Source of the DNA: Gremmenia infestans
Lineage: Eukaryota > Ascomycota > Leotiomycetes > Helotiales > Hamatocanthoscyphaceae
Direction of reading: 5' to 3'
Assembly (NCBI GenBank): GCA_032629725.1
Contig: JAFEVB010000010.1
Location: 1,364,001 to 1,428,000, forward strand
DNA length: 64,000 nucleotides
In this document: in pieces, positions 1 to 11,991 of the stretch
Layout of the letters: every line of letters begins with the position of its first letter
Numbering within the stretch: position 1 is the first letter of the stretch
The notes under the pieces: model-generated
Seen by the model: only the letters and a program-made list of their open reading frames with translations
What the model was told of the DNA's origin: nothing
The model's database searches: none
Translations under genes and position numbers: made by a program

Positions 1-264
1 CTTTACTTCACATGACCTGGTGTTAATGCCTCTTCAAATCTCAGGCCATTTTATCGTTGTTTGCATCGCCGGATTAGTTGGTAGTAGTACACACGTTACT
101 CACCATACTTTCACTACTTGAAAGAATGACTAGCAGTTTCTCAAGACATGTGACAACCCCTATTCCTATTCTCTCCGTACATTACATAGATCGTTAATTC
201 GTTTTCATCGAGGTCTTCTTCATTCTATTGACCTTACAAATTTCACTCGACTTTAAGCTGCATC
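1..264. other. Left edge, no gene seen
   Basis: No convincing reading frame or repeat was seen. This is where the heme-binding C-terminal part of the P450 relic to the right would have to lie, and no Phe-x-x-Gly...Cys-x-Gly motif was recognised here. Confidence 0.5.
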
Positions 265-1400
265 TTACTCCTCGCCTTCAAAGGTTCTCATCTTCACCCT
301 ACACAAAAAGTCACCCTCCAACTCCGGGACGGTGAACCCCCCCATTGCAGCCTCGTACAGGTTGACGCGACGCCATAGATTCATTGAGAAGACAGGGTAT
401 ATGCGGAAGTTTTCCCGCACGTATGTCATGGTGTAGGGCAATTTCGCTTCAAGGCCCTTGATAGAATGTCCAACTGGGTCTCCATGTATAGGAACAAGAC
501 ACGTATCAAGCTCTTGCGTCACCTTGTCCAGAATATCTCTATTGTGCAGCAGATGCCAAAAGAGGAACCCCAGAGTTCCTGACGTCGAGTGCGAACCTGC
601 CACTCTGAATTGACAACTCAGTTTGACTACTCTGTACCTGCTTGATTCCTGCAAGTAGTTCTGAATTAACTTACAACATAGCGAAAGCCTCAGTATTAAT
701 ATCCAGCTCCGTCAGTCTCGCTCCCGTCTCTGCATCCCGGCAATGCACTAAGCTCTGTAGCAAATCTAATCTCTGACGGCTCTTCAATCTTACGCCTCAC
801 ACAACTAGCGCACTTCTCCTTTAGCAGACGTCTGGTCCTCGTCAAGTAACGAATCCACGGAATCGGTGAAAATCCCATTAGTGATTTCAGAACATCTTAC
901 CACGCTCCTATCTCCCCGATCAAGCAGGATAGCAGGACACGTTGATAGCCGGTATTTCTTCCGCATACCCATCGATTTGCGCGTATAATGGCTGTCCAAA
1001 TGCTACATCGCCCAGCACGTCTAGGCCTAAATAGGATATGAGGTTTTTCATGTCAAAGATTTGGCCAGTTTTTGCATAGCTTTTGATCTGATTAACGAAA
1101 ATGTTCATTTGACCGTCAATAATGGGTTCCATTTCCTCAATGGAAGCTTGTGAGAAACCATGACTAACCTAACGTCGGCGCACAAAAGGCAGCTTTTGCA
1201 ATTGAAAGTCAGCTAGCTTGAACCTTACAAAAAAGACATTATGAATGTACCGCTTTATCGTTCGTCTCAAACAGATTGGGTTTAAAGTTCGTAAACCTAT
1301 CAAAGAACTCCGTCTTGCTTATAGCTTTGCCCGCTTTGTAAATACCCGGAATAGCCTCAGTCGCAATACAAATATGAAAGTGCTTATTGTTAGAGCAATC
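265..1400 (-). pseudogene. Decayed cytochrome P450 gene (C-terminus missing)
   Basis: Pieces of an ascomycete P450 occur in the right order on the minus strand but in different frames with stops between them. From right to left they are: an N-terminal part (about 1400-1230) reading IPGIYKAGKAISKTEFFDRF; SHGFSQASIEEMEPIID followed by LDVLGDVAFGQPLYAQIDG (about 1175-920); PIPWIRYLTRTRRLLKEKC (about 860-700); and an I-helix AGSHSTSGT with an ExxR-type YVRENFRIYP (654-265). The active enzyme would be a microsomal heme monooxygenase. The membrane anchor is not recognisable and the Cys heme-ligand loop is absent downstream. Frame breaks, stops and loss of the heme site make a working enzyme very unlikely. 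Phrases resemble P450s of the isotrichodermin C-15 hydroxylase-like group, but that subfamily call is from memory and weak. Confidence 0.8.
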
Positions 1401-1932
1401 CTCGCAAATTCACCCAAACTGCTATTTGATAGGCTAGAGCTGAATATGCCCAACCTCTTTACGTGAAGTCAGTAGCTTGAAGTGTTTGTGGCCGCTTTTG
1501 AGAGAATCCGCGATTTACGTCTAGATTTCATTCTATCTAGAGGTGAATCACCTCAGATGATTCATAAATCTGGGTCCAGATTCACATATAAACTAGATGC
1601 ACATGATTCTATCAATTCTTACTCAACTTTATAGGTAAACTAGGTGATTCACGGATCCTGAGAATTCATAAGTGACTTGGAAAAGATGTTACCCCTATTT
1701 CGCTTAACGTCCCCTTCAAGCCCCTTCTCCTACCTTTGAATCGAAAAAGCGTATTCACCTCGACCTGATTCACCGCCTGGGAGTATCTCATTCACATTAA
1801 TCACAAGAAATAATCTATAATGCTCGCATCCCCCCCCAAAACGCTAAATCAGCTCCAAAGGCAACGGAACCACTCACCTGCCTACCACGCTCCCAACAAT
1901 CTACAAGGCTTGAGCAAACATACCTCATCAAA
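1401..1932. other. AT-rich spacer with GATTCAC-like words
   Basis: Non-coding, AT-rich sequence. Short words around GGTGAATCACC and GTGATTCACGG recur between about 1540 and 1660. One 16-base word here (1639-1654) recurs with one mismatch at 52161-52176. No open frame of protein-like quality was seen. Confidence 0.4.
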
Positions 1933-2581
1933 ATGCCAGCTTGGTACTGCTGTAAATGCTTCCAACTAGCACGTTACAAAGAAGCAAGTCCTCATTCTAT
2001 TCCTTTCCACCTGCCTGTCTCCACAAATCAACACTAATTCACTTTCCCCAGGTTCTTTTCCCGCCAAACAAACCACCCAACCCCTCCACCGAACGGCCGC
2101 TCTGTTTCTACAAGAAATGCACGCACCTCTTCTGCCCGGAATGCATGGTCAGGAGTATCGAGAACGATGCAGCGGAGGTGGATTCTGATGCGTGAGTTAT
2201 CTTTGCTTTGACTCCGGGATGGGTGCAAGTGGGGCTGGGCTGATGAGTATGTATGGCAGGACGGAGAGCGAGGAGGGTTCTGGCATCGATGCGTGAGTGC
2301 GTCTCTTGCTTCTGGAGAAGAATGCATGGCTGAGTTGCAATAGGACTGTGACCGAAGAAGAAGTCGGGGATACTGAGGAGGAAGAGGATAAGGAGAGTGA
2401 GGAGGACTCGAGTAGTGGTGATCTGCAAATGGCGGATGAGGAGAGTAGTGTTACGGAAACGGATTTGGAGAAGACTGAGGAGTATGAAAGCGCGTGTGAG
2501 GAAGCGCAAGAACAGGAAGAAGAGGAAGAGTGGCAGAGGGCAAGGGAGAAGCAAAGGCAGAGGCAGAAGAGGATGGTGTGA
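1933..2581 (+). CDS. Small zinc-ribbon-like protein with acidic C-terminus
   Basis: The likely start is ATG 1933, reading MPAWYCCKCFQLARYK. After a first intron, the chain reads KKCTHLFCPECM. The spacing CC-x-C ... C-x(4)-C-x(2)-C resembles small ascomycete zinc-ribbon proteins that begin with WYCCxC, and zinc binding is inferred from that. Later exons are 2260-2292 and 2344-2581, joined to an exon ending at 2191. These junctions keep one frame and lead into a strongly acidic, coiled-coil-prone tail rich in Glu. The first intron is unresolved: the acceptor at 2051 is good, but no strong donor in the right phase follows the first cysteines. A start at 1956 without the first Cys cluster is therefore the alternative. 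Function is unknown. Confidence 0.45.
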
Positions 2582-3566
2582 CGTATGGGTACTACTACGT
2601 TGAGGGGAAACAGGCTGCAGGAGATCGAAGGACAGGTGGTGCTCCGAATACAAGAGTCTGATTGAAGTCAATGTTTTCACAAAGGAAGGATCTATCCGCG
2701 TTGATATTCTGAAGCATATATGAGGGCCTGAACCAACATTCAGCTCTCCTAGCCTCAATGCTCGATTCAAGCTTATCACTCTTTCGTGAGTTCTTTCTTC
2801 CGAATTTATTATTCATCAAACACATTCTATATTACATCATGGCAAGTGGGACAAAATTGCTTTAATGAGTCTGAAAAAGGGGATGAAAGTCAACCTTTTC
2901 TGAGTCAGGAAGAACAAATATAACAAGGGCCTCATCAGATGAACTTGGTAAAGTCTCTACTTATTTCCATCAAAGGTGTGTCAAACCGAGAGATAAGATC
3001 AGGTATAGTGTTGGCTCATCGATTTAAATGATAACGCATACGCTGCAGATATATAGGGGAACCACAGAATAACAGAATAACAGAATAACAAGTTGGCAAG
3101 TATTGCCGAGGTATTCCACACCTCTAATAGCATTCGCTAGGTAAAGGGTTAGAAATGGATCAAGGCGTCTCGACCACTTATATTCAAGGGAATCATCTCG
3201 CAGTAGATCCTTCTCGACCGCAAGGCCAGTACACTTAAGATTGAGTGGAAACATGGCAACAAAGGTTCTGGAGGTCGATCTAGTGTAGAGACCGGATCCG
3301 CTCTCTTCACAATGGCGAATCATACGGACATGCAATAATAGTACAGATCATTCATTTTTAATCCCAAACAGGGACGGCATCGTGGTATTGTAATGGAAAT
3401 CATGCATGACTATGAAATGCAATCCCCGGAAAGTAGTAACCATACAACATACAAGCGTGAAAGTGGCCGCAAGCAAAAGAGCAAACCTTTTATCCGAAAC
3501 CCATGCTGACTGTCCGCAAACCACTCTGCATATCCATTCCTCTAACGCCCAAAAATGTTCCTTTGC
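2582..3566. other. Convergent 3' region between the zinc-ribbon gene and TOP2
   Basis: No gene was recognised. It probably holds the two 3' untranslated regions. A short tandem array of the unit CAGAATAA (about three copies) lies near 3063-3090. Confidence 0.4.
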
Positions 3567-6500
3567 TTAATCACTATCATCAAAGTCGTCTTCGCTCTGC
3601 TCGTCCTCAATTAGGGCAGACTCATCCAAATCGTCAACATCCATGTCATCATCGTCCGAGTCGATGTTATAGACAGGCTGCTTAGCGGCCTTTGCGGTTG
3701 CAACAACGGCAGCGGCTCGTGCAGGGCGACCACGTCCAGGAGCAGCGGCAGGCTTTACCGGCTCCTCATTCATATCCTCATCCTCGTCATCACTAATCAC
3801 CTTCCTCTTTGGCGCCGGCTTCTTGGTGGGCTTGGACACGATAGTCTTAGAAGTGGGCTTTACCGGTTCGTCGTCCATATCCTCATCCTCGTCATCACTG
3901 ATCACCTTCCTCTTCGGTGCGGGCTTCTTGGTGACCTTGGACACGGCGGCCTTAGAAGTGGCAGGCTTAGCTTCGGGCTTGGGTGGTGGCGACATTTCAT
4001 CCTCGTCATCACTAATGACAGTCATCTTCGCTCTGCTCTGCTTTGGGGGCGGCGAGTCTCCCATCGATATGTCTGAATCTTCATCATCCTCGCTGAAGAC
4101 ATCCTTCGAAGTGAGCTTGAGCTTGCTCTGCTTCGCAGCGTATGCTTTGGCAGCCGGTGAGAGCGCTTTCGGCTCGGCAGGCTTCTCAATTGGAGCAGCT
4201 TTAGCCTTAGGCTTTGGGCCTCGCTTTGCAGTGACCTTTGCGGCAGGGGCTGCTGCTTTGGCAGGAACCTTTTTGGCGATTGGCACGAGGTCTTCTTCAT
4301 CTTCATCGGACAAGAAGCTGTCCAGGTTATCCTTCGGCGCTGGAGGTGCTTTGTGAGGAGACGATTTGGCCAGCATCTCGTAGTTTGTCTCGTCGCCATC
4401 AGAGAAATCAAACGTCTTACTGGCCTTGGGCTTGACTTTGGGTAAATCATTGCTTATGCTCGTAGCTCTGCCGTGACTACTTCCTGGACGTGACATGGCG
4501 AAAAGAGAAACTCGCCCATTTGCATTGTCCAGAGGGGCCCCACCACCAATACCCTTGACCATAGCACCAACATCACCCAGCAGCTTGTCATCATCACTTT
4601 CAGACTCGTCATCCTCAATGATCCACTGCTTTGGAGCAGCTGCAGCAGCGCGTTTGGTCCGGCCATGAGATGGTCCGGGCTGCTCGCTAGGTGCCTTAGA
4701 TGCTTCTTTCGGGGGTTTGGTGGCTTGCAAAGCATCAAAATCACCGTCTGACATTCCAGAACCAGCATCCTCATCTTCCTCCACACCATCAGAGCCAAGC
4801 CCACCTTTGGCTGTGGGTTTTGCCTTCTTCTCAAACATGCTGAGGAATCGTTGATGTGGCTTTTGCTCGACTTTGACGACCTTGGGAGGACCCGAGGCTT
4901 TGGAAGGTTTTGGATTGTACTCGTCATCTTTCTTAGCCTTACCCTTCCCACCCTTACCCGCTCCGATCTTTCGTGATGCTCGGCGGTTAGTGTTGCGAAT
5001 GGACTTTTGGTAATCATCCTCCTCCTTCAACTGTACCTCCCATTCTTCGACGAAAGCATCGAGATCCTCGCACCACAGGTCCTTTTCACTTCGCCTTGCA
5101 AGAATGTCATGCTCTTCCTTTTTGCCGACCATCTGGGCCTTCAATTTATCAACGCGCTCTTGTGTCAGAGACCAAATGGGTAACTGCATATTGTCAGCAA
5201 GGCTTTATATAGGTAAATGGAAGTTGACTCACTCCGAGCAAATAATCAAAATCCCTGGCTCCTGAATCTTCGTCGGCAGCCATTTCATCGTCATTCTCGA
5301 TGACATCGTCGGTCTCACCAGCTTTCTGAGCATCCTTGACCTTAGGGAAGGCTTCGTATTCGCGATTTCTCAACTCTGCGACAAGGACTGGCTTCTTCTT
5401 CTTTGATACAACGAGTTTATTCTCAATGATCTCCATAACAAATCTAGCCTGGTTTCGAAGCTTTCGATACTCGTTGTCCATTTTTTCCAACCAATATGCC
5501 TGATAAGGGTTAGTAGAAGTTTTGAATAGTGACATGAAAACACACCTTTCGCTTCGTGTACATTGACATCCGGTAAACATAGTACTCATCCATGATATCT
5601 TCAACCTTCTCGTACTTTCGGATTTGACCTCGGGTATCGAAGGCAACCAGGTTGGAAGTTGCCACCGTCTTATTGAGCTTGAATCTTTCAGCAAGCCCAT
5701 CAGACAAGGCACCCTTCATATGCTTTTCATCTAACTGGATTACAAAGTGAACGCTCTTGTGGTCATTGTACTCCTTGTAATCCTTGATGAAAGATGGGAC
5801 CTTCTCTCCCTTGATGATATCTTCCAGTTTGCCCTTGAAGTCGTCGGTCCATATACGAATGGGCAACTCGGTGATCTCAACCTCGTTGTTTCCAGCCTCC
5901 CTCACCACACCATTAAAGGCGTAGCGGTTCGACCCAGCTTCTTCGGGTGTGCCTTTCCAGCCTCGGAACCATGGCACCATTGTCTCGAATGGCTTTTCCT
6001 CTCCATCATCATCAAGACGGCCCATGCGACGCTTCAAGTTCTTTACAACATCAAGGGGATGATAATTGGGAATAGTGGTACTCCAGCCTGTTCCAATACC
6101 GTCGGCACCGTTGATCAAAACCATAGGCACAACAGGAGCGTACATAGTGGGTTCAATTTTCTTTCCGTCATCGATATTGTGTTCGTAAAGTGGCTCATCA
6201 AGCGCAGAGAAGACTCGTCTGGCGAATGGCGACAGTCGCGTGAAGATGTAACGGGGGCTTGCAGAATCAGCACCGCCTGCCAGTCGGCTACCAAAATTCC
6301 CACTAGGCTCAAGGCAATTGATGTTGTTGGATCCAACAAAGTTCTGGGCGAGACCAACAATAGTCATATGCATAGATGCTTCACCATGGTGATAAGCAGT
6401 GTTTTCGGAAACGTAGCCTCCCAACTCAACGACCTTCATATCTCGAACCAAATTACGTTTAAAGCATGCAAACATGACCTTCCGCTGTCCAGGTTTAAAA

Positions 6501-9151
6501 CCATCAATGACTGAAGGAATTGATCTAAGATTATCAGCCATGCTGAAGAGAATCAGCTCCTTGTTCACGAAATTATCGTAAGTCAAAGTCTTGGTTGAAT
6601 GATCGAGATAAGTTCCAGGAAGGAAGTTTCCAAGCCAAATCTTACGCGCATCAGCTTTCTTTTTGGAAAAAGCAAGGTCAATCAACTCTTCCTCTTCCGG
6701 CTTTATTACTTCAAATTCTCTCAAATGTTGATCAAGGTTAGAGAAGTAGATCTGGGCATCCTCGGGCAAACTTGTACCCAGACCCTTGTAGTACTTGTGT
6801 CTCCAACCTCTGTCATTCTCATGTCTGTCTTTCCAACTCTCATATTCGGGCATGGTAAAGAATGACTTGGAGTGTATGGGTTTCTTGGGATTTGGGCCCT
6901 TCCAGACTTTGACAATAGGCGTAATAAACTCCTGGAAGAAGTCAGGCAGCTTGAGCAAGCTGGGAAACTGAACTTGAAGGAAGTTGATCAGAAGACCCTT
7001 GATGTGACTACCGTCGTGGTCTTGATCGGCCATGATCATGAGGTGTCCATATCGTAGGCCGGTGGTATCCTTATAGACTTGCTTGTGCTTCAAGCCGAGG
7101 AACTGTTTAATGTTTTGGATTTCCGCATTCTTGGAGATCTGGTCAACACCTGCATCTCGGACATTGAGAAGCTTTCCTCGCAGAGGGAACACTCCGATGC
7201 GGTCAGGGTCCAAAATTGCCCTGCCAGCAACAGCAAGACCTTTAGCTGAATCTCCTTCAGTAAGAATCAACGTGCATTCATGACCACGTCTTGTACCAGC
7301 AAGATTTGCGTCGACGAGCTTAGCATTGCTCATGCGTGAACGCTTGTTTCCATCGCTCTTGGCCAGTTGCTGGTCAGCCTTTGCAGCCTGGAAGTTCAAG
7401 ATATTTTGAACGGCATCCGTTTGCCCAATTTTCTTTAGGAATCCCTCTGTCAGAAGACAGTTGCTGCCAAACTGTTTGGGTCTAGTTGTGAGTGCCTCCT
7501 TTGTTTGTGATGTAAAAGCAGGATTCACAATAAGGGCGTTAACGAAGAGAAAGATATGGTTGCGAATTTGGTTGGTTTTCAACTGGGCGCCTTTGGAGTT
7601 CTTCTTCTTGACGACGTCCAGAAGCTTCTCACAAATTTGATCGGCAATGTAGTTGACGTGGGTACCACCCGAAGTGGTCGAGATCGAGTTGACGAATGAG
7701 ACTTGGTTGAAAGACCCATCAGATACGGCAAAGCCGACTTCCCAAGCCTCATGGGCTTTGGGGTCTTCAATTATGACAGACTGTACAGCGGGCTGAACAC
7801 CTTCTTCGATTCCACGTTCCCTGCCGATAGCTTTTGCATACATCTCACAGTATTTGGCGAAGTTTAGCTTTAACACACTGCCATTAAGGGAAACTTTGAC
7901 GCCCTTTACTGTGCCTGCCAAGTCGTAAACTCGGCGCTTCACCAAGGCCTCAAAGTCATCATCGATACCGCTCATCTTGAACCTCGCATAGTCAGGCGTG
8001 AAGGTAACACGAGTGAAATCCGAGGACTTGCTTGCCGATATCTTGGCTTTGCCCATCTTGCTCATGTTGTCGGTCCAAATTTGTTTGTATCTCTTGCCTC
8101 TCTTGGAATCCTGGGTTTCGAGAGTAAATTCTGTACTGAAAACATTACAAAGCTTGGCTCCGTACCCGTTTCGACCACCAGTGGTCTTCGCCTCTTCATC
8201 GTTGTAGTTTGATCCTGTCAGTAGGTGGCCAAAAATCATCTCCGGGATATAAATTTTCTCTTTCTGTGTTCTGCATTAGCAAGGGTACAAACCAAAGATT
8301 CTTGAATTGTCTCACCTGATGAATTTCAATGGGAATACCAGCCCCGTCGTTCTCGACGCTGATCTCGCCCTTCTCACGATCAACAACCACTTTGATGGAC
8401 TTCATGCTAGAGTCATTTTGCTTGTTATCAGCAGCATTGACCAAAATTTCGTCAAAAATCTTGTACAGTCCAGGAACGAAGCTAACTTTACGATTCTCCA
8501 TCTGTGAAGTCTCAGAGTTGAAAACCCACATCTGTTGCTCGGTACGCTCGACCGATCCAATGTATGTATCCGGACGCTTGATAATGTGCTCAAGCTGGGT
8601 GAGTTTCTGGTACTTGTCTGTAACCGATTTATCCTTGGCGGAAGGTTTAAGGTCGGCTGGTCCGTCCATGTTCATACTCTCGTTGGCAATGTCCTGCAGA
8701 GGCTTACTATTTTGTTTCTTTGTAGCAGGGGCCTTCTTTTGCTTCTTCGCGCTTGGTGGAGTATTAGAGAGCATGGATTCCTCGTCGAAAGGGTCGGCGG
8801 CAGAGGGGGGACCATCTTCGTCGTCGTCGCTGTCGGGCTTGGGACGCTTCTTTGGTGCGGTTTTGGTCATCTTTAAGGTAGTTTGAACCGTCTTTTTCGG
8901 GGCAGCCTTGGAGGCTTTTGGGGCCTTCGGGGCAGCAGCTTTCTTGGGTGCAGCCTTGGCCTTGGCCTTCTGTAGAGATCGAGGATTAGCGCCTGACGGA
9001 TTATTGCATGAAAGTGAGGAGGACAAGTACGGGGAGGAAAGTACGGAGGGTCGCTAGGAACCAGGTTACTCACAGGAGCTGCAACAGGTGAGAAGCCGTC
9101 AGAATCACCATAGTCATCCATCACCGAGTCCTCCATTATGGAGTCGTCCAT
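3567..9151 (-). CDS. TOP2: DNA topoisomerase II
   Basis: Encodes the homodimeric nuclear type IIA topoisomerase, which passes one duplex through a transient double-strand break using ATP to resolve supercoils and catenanes. Five exons (9151-9074, 8969-8316, 8263-5546, 5499-5233, 5183-3567) give 1777 residues. The order is: a basic Ala/Lys/Pro N-terminus; the GHKL ATPase with NDGAGIP (about 234) and GGRNGYGAK (273-281); the TOPRIM domain with EGDSAK (about 580), PLRGK and MADQDHDGSH; and the breakage-reunion domain with SPRYIFT, whose Tyr (about 916) is the expected DNA-linked nucleophile. A long acidic/basic disordered C-terminus carries repeated ISDDEDE casein-kinase-2-like clusters. All four introns are 43-104 bases with consensus donors. 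Length is at the upper end for fungal enzymes because of the tail. Two ACGCGT words lie upstream. Confidence 0.97.
3751..3960 (-). repeat. Tandem 105-bp repeat coding the TOP2 C-terminal tail
   Basis: Two adjacent copies, 3751-3855 and 3856-3960, have a period of exactly 105 bases (35 codons), so the frame is kept. Each encodes a unit with TKKPAPKRKVISDDEDEDM followed by EEPVKP or DEPVKP. A third, shorter and diverged copy with VISDDEDEM follows at about 3961-4035. The unit pairs a basic patch (possible nuclear localisation or DNA contact) with an acidic serine cluster that fits a casein kinase 2 site; both roles are inferred. Confidence 0.85.
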
Positions 9152-11991
9152 GTTTTACTGCGTGTGCTCGACGCGTTCGGCTTCAGACAGGACAGAAATA
9201 TGGGAGCGAGGCCAATTGACCAGGCGGTGCGACCGAGCTGGTTCTCGCTGATTAGGAGCTCATAAAAGAATGAATGAAAGAGAGACTCGTCGTCGCACAA
9301 TGATTGTTGTTATCGAGGGTAGTGGGTTATGAAGGTAGGTAACGGGAGACGGGCGAGACTTGTTGTTTGATGGTGTTGTTTACCTGTGAAGTTTGACGCG
9401 TTACAACGGCGCTAACCTGTTTCGGAAACATTATGTGACGTGGGAGGGGTGAGTTCCCCAAGCGAATGCTTGCTACCCTACCTTACGGTAAATTGAGGCT
9501 CAATCTCTATAAATTCACGTCACTCCGAGCATTAGACCCCGAAATATCAGGTACCAGCCCGTAAACACTTCCATTTCCGATTCTCCAATACTCTACCAAA
9601 CCGAGAAGGTGACTGATCGTAAGATTACTTCTGCCGGTATATTCCTTCGTAGAACTCCTGTGGAACTCCTCGAACGGATTCGCCATGAGGGATGTTTCCG
9701 ACGTAGAGCATGCACAAACCCGTGTGCACAACTGCCGGAGCGTCATACAATCTCTATACCTATGGTGGAGGGCTGTAAGGACCCAAAATATCTTTGTACT
9801 TGTACTCTATGCGTTCAAGCGATCTGAAACTTCAACGGCTGTCAGAAGCATGCCCGAAACGAAGATGAAGTCTCCTTTTCCGTGTGACTGATTTCTGGAT
9901 CTGGACGTACCTGCAGGACTCTCTCCCTCTGAGGCATATCGGTCCCTGTCATTTCTTTTGATCGTTTGTTTTGGGCTTCTTGTTATTAAGCTGTATCCTG
10001 CATTTTCCACACTTAGAAACTCAAGATAATATGTCATTCTTGGCAGGAGTCTGCCATAATCCTGCGAAGCGTATCGGGCAAGGAAGTTCCTGCATCCCTT
10101 TCACCCCACGAAGATGTCTTCGAGTACCGGTATCAGGAGGATTACGCACAACTAAGGCGTGTTTGACGAGCATTATCCACCTTCTAACCAATCGAACCTC
10201 CGCGATACATTGCCTACTTCCTCCGTTTGTCGATGTGCATAGGCGACAACGTGGTTGGCCTAAATCTCATGAGTCGCCGCATGGACGTTATGGGCGCGTG
10301 CAGGTTCAGCCCGATTACGTTGTACAAGTTGACCTTGTTCTAGACTGCGACTCGAGGTCGAGCATACAATGCAATATATCTTCTAAGAGTTGGGTATTTT
10401 GCACTGGAAGACTGCGTCCTAGTTCCGCTCTACTCTCGTTTCTAGCTTTCTCAATCACTTCGGGATATTTTAGCGGTGTTGAATTGTGCTAGTGGTCAAA
10501 GTCCCGAATCCCAACTCCCGTTCTTTCATAGGCCAGGCGCTACCAAGACCAGCTTACTTCGTCACCTCTGCAAGCCGCTGCTAAGTGGCAAACCTGCCAG
10601 ACGTCCAGACGACAGAACGAAGACTCCCCAACCAAATATCCCGTCATGCGCGTGCATGCATGATTGTCTTGGGGGCTTACTCTAATTTTCAAGTGACAGC
10701 TGCAGCCCCCGCATTAGTTGCGGGCACGAAGATCGCCTAACTCCCTTTCTCGAAGGGCCGTAGAAGTTCTTTCAAGAGCAGGAGGAGCAGTGTGTGATGA
10801 GCACGGATAGGAGCATAGATCCCACGACAGGGATACATATGAGATCTTTGCCAGGCCTCAGATCTTCCAAGACAGAACACATCAGACGCGATGAGATCAA
10901 CATAAAGCCCTCGTCTTACATTAATATTGAAAACCAAGTCGGCGTTGGAGGAATGCTGTTCACGTGCATCGAGTCAAGCAAGCTGAGCCTGAACTTTCGT
11001 CCTAATTGCTAAGAATTCTTTGTCTGATTTCATGAAATGCTGGTCGGCGATGTTAGTGCACCCGCAAGAACTGCAGCCAGCCGGCCCAAGACTCCTGGCC
11101 AGCAGGTGTGCCCAGCTATACTCCTACCCACTTTCAAACAAGCTATGTTCCCTATCGGGAAGTGGCACCAGAGCTGTTAGTGTCAAACTCTCATTTTGAG
11201 TGTGCAAAGACATCCCTTTTGCTGTCATGCAGCCGGTTGCTATCTCTTTCGTTCGGCAATTGCGCTCCTTTGAGGTTTAGTGAAACACGGTCTGGTGAAA
11301 CACCCTCCCTCGATAGCTGCTCTAGTATGTGTATGCGGGTTGCTTTGTAGGTATGTTGGCTCCATGGCGACGGGCACGGGAGCGCAGAATCTATACAGAA
11401 GCACTCTAAAGTCGCTCGAACCACAATTCCATTATATCGGAATTTGTTTTGTTTAGCCCATTCAAGTTCTCATTCCGTTCAAGAAAAACAGTTAAAGGGC
11501 AAATATTATCTCAGACCGATTGGGGAGCCAAAGACTCATAGTACGTTTGACCTGGCCATAGCAACAGGACGGTGTGAGCTCGTCCTCGATTCTTACGAAT
11601 AGGCGGTGGAGACGTGCAAACGGACGACATTTGCCTGGCCGGTTCCTAGACAACGCCAACAAAAAGACCTTCTACACCGAGATCGCTGGACAGTAACCAA
11701 ACATATCACTGGGACGGGATTTGGACTGCAGAAACCTGCACCACTAGTAGGCATCGAAGAAAGACTGCTGCTCAAGCTCATTATTTACCCAATTGCTCAT
11801 AAGAGCCCACTAACCGTCTATTGCTGGTCCTCTGTTTGCCATTTCCAAGCTACTAGTTCTCTGGATCTCCTATACCATTGCCTTTTCTGCTTGGGTTGCT
11901 TCACGCTGATATTATTCGTCACCGAAGAGCGCAGTTTCAACTTGCAGAATTAGAGGCCCAGAACCACCAGCCACTCCAAAAACTCACCGCT
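9152..11991. other. 2.8-kb gene-free divergent interval
   Basis: This lies between the TOP2 start and the APSES-type gene, transcribed in opposite directions. Several frames of 60-170 codons exist on the plus strand (for example 9971-10492), but none has a protein-like composition, motif or splice pattern I can support. The sequence is not AT-rich like the spacers further right, so a long promoter or leader for the regulator, or a non-coding transcript, is possible. Confidence 0.4.
9171..9401. promoter_or_regulatory. Two MCB-like ACGCGT elements upstream of TOP2
   Basis: ACGCGT occurs at 9171-9176 and 9396-9401, 20 and 245 bases upstream of the TOP2 start codon. This hexamer is the known binding site of MBF (an APSES protein complex) that drives G1/S transcription in yeasts. 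A role here is inferred: about a dozen such hexamers are expected by chance in 64 kb. Confidence 0.35.

Noticed and set aside
3823..4356. 177-codon Ser/Ala-rich plus-strand frame
   Set aside because: It is the antisense shadow of the repetitive TOP2 tail.
9971..10492. 173-codon plus-strand frame in the interval upstream of the APSES-type gene
   Set aside because: Composition is irregular, no motif or splice continuation is visible, and overlapping frames of similar length occur nearby, as expected by chance.
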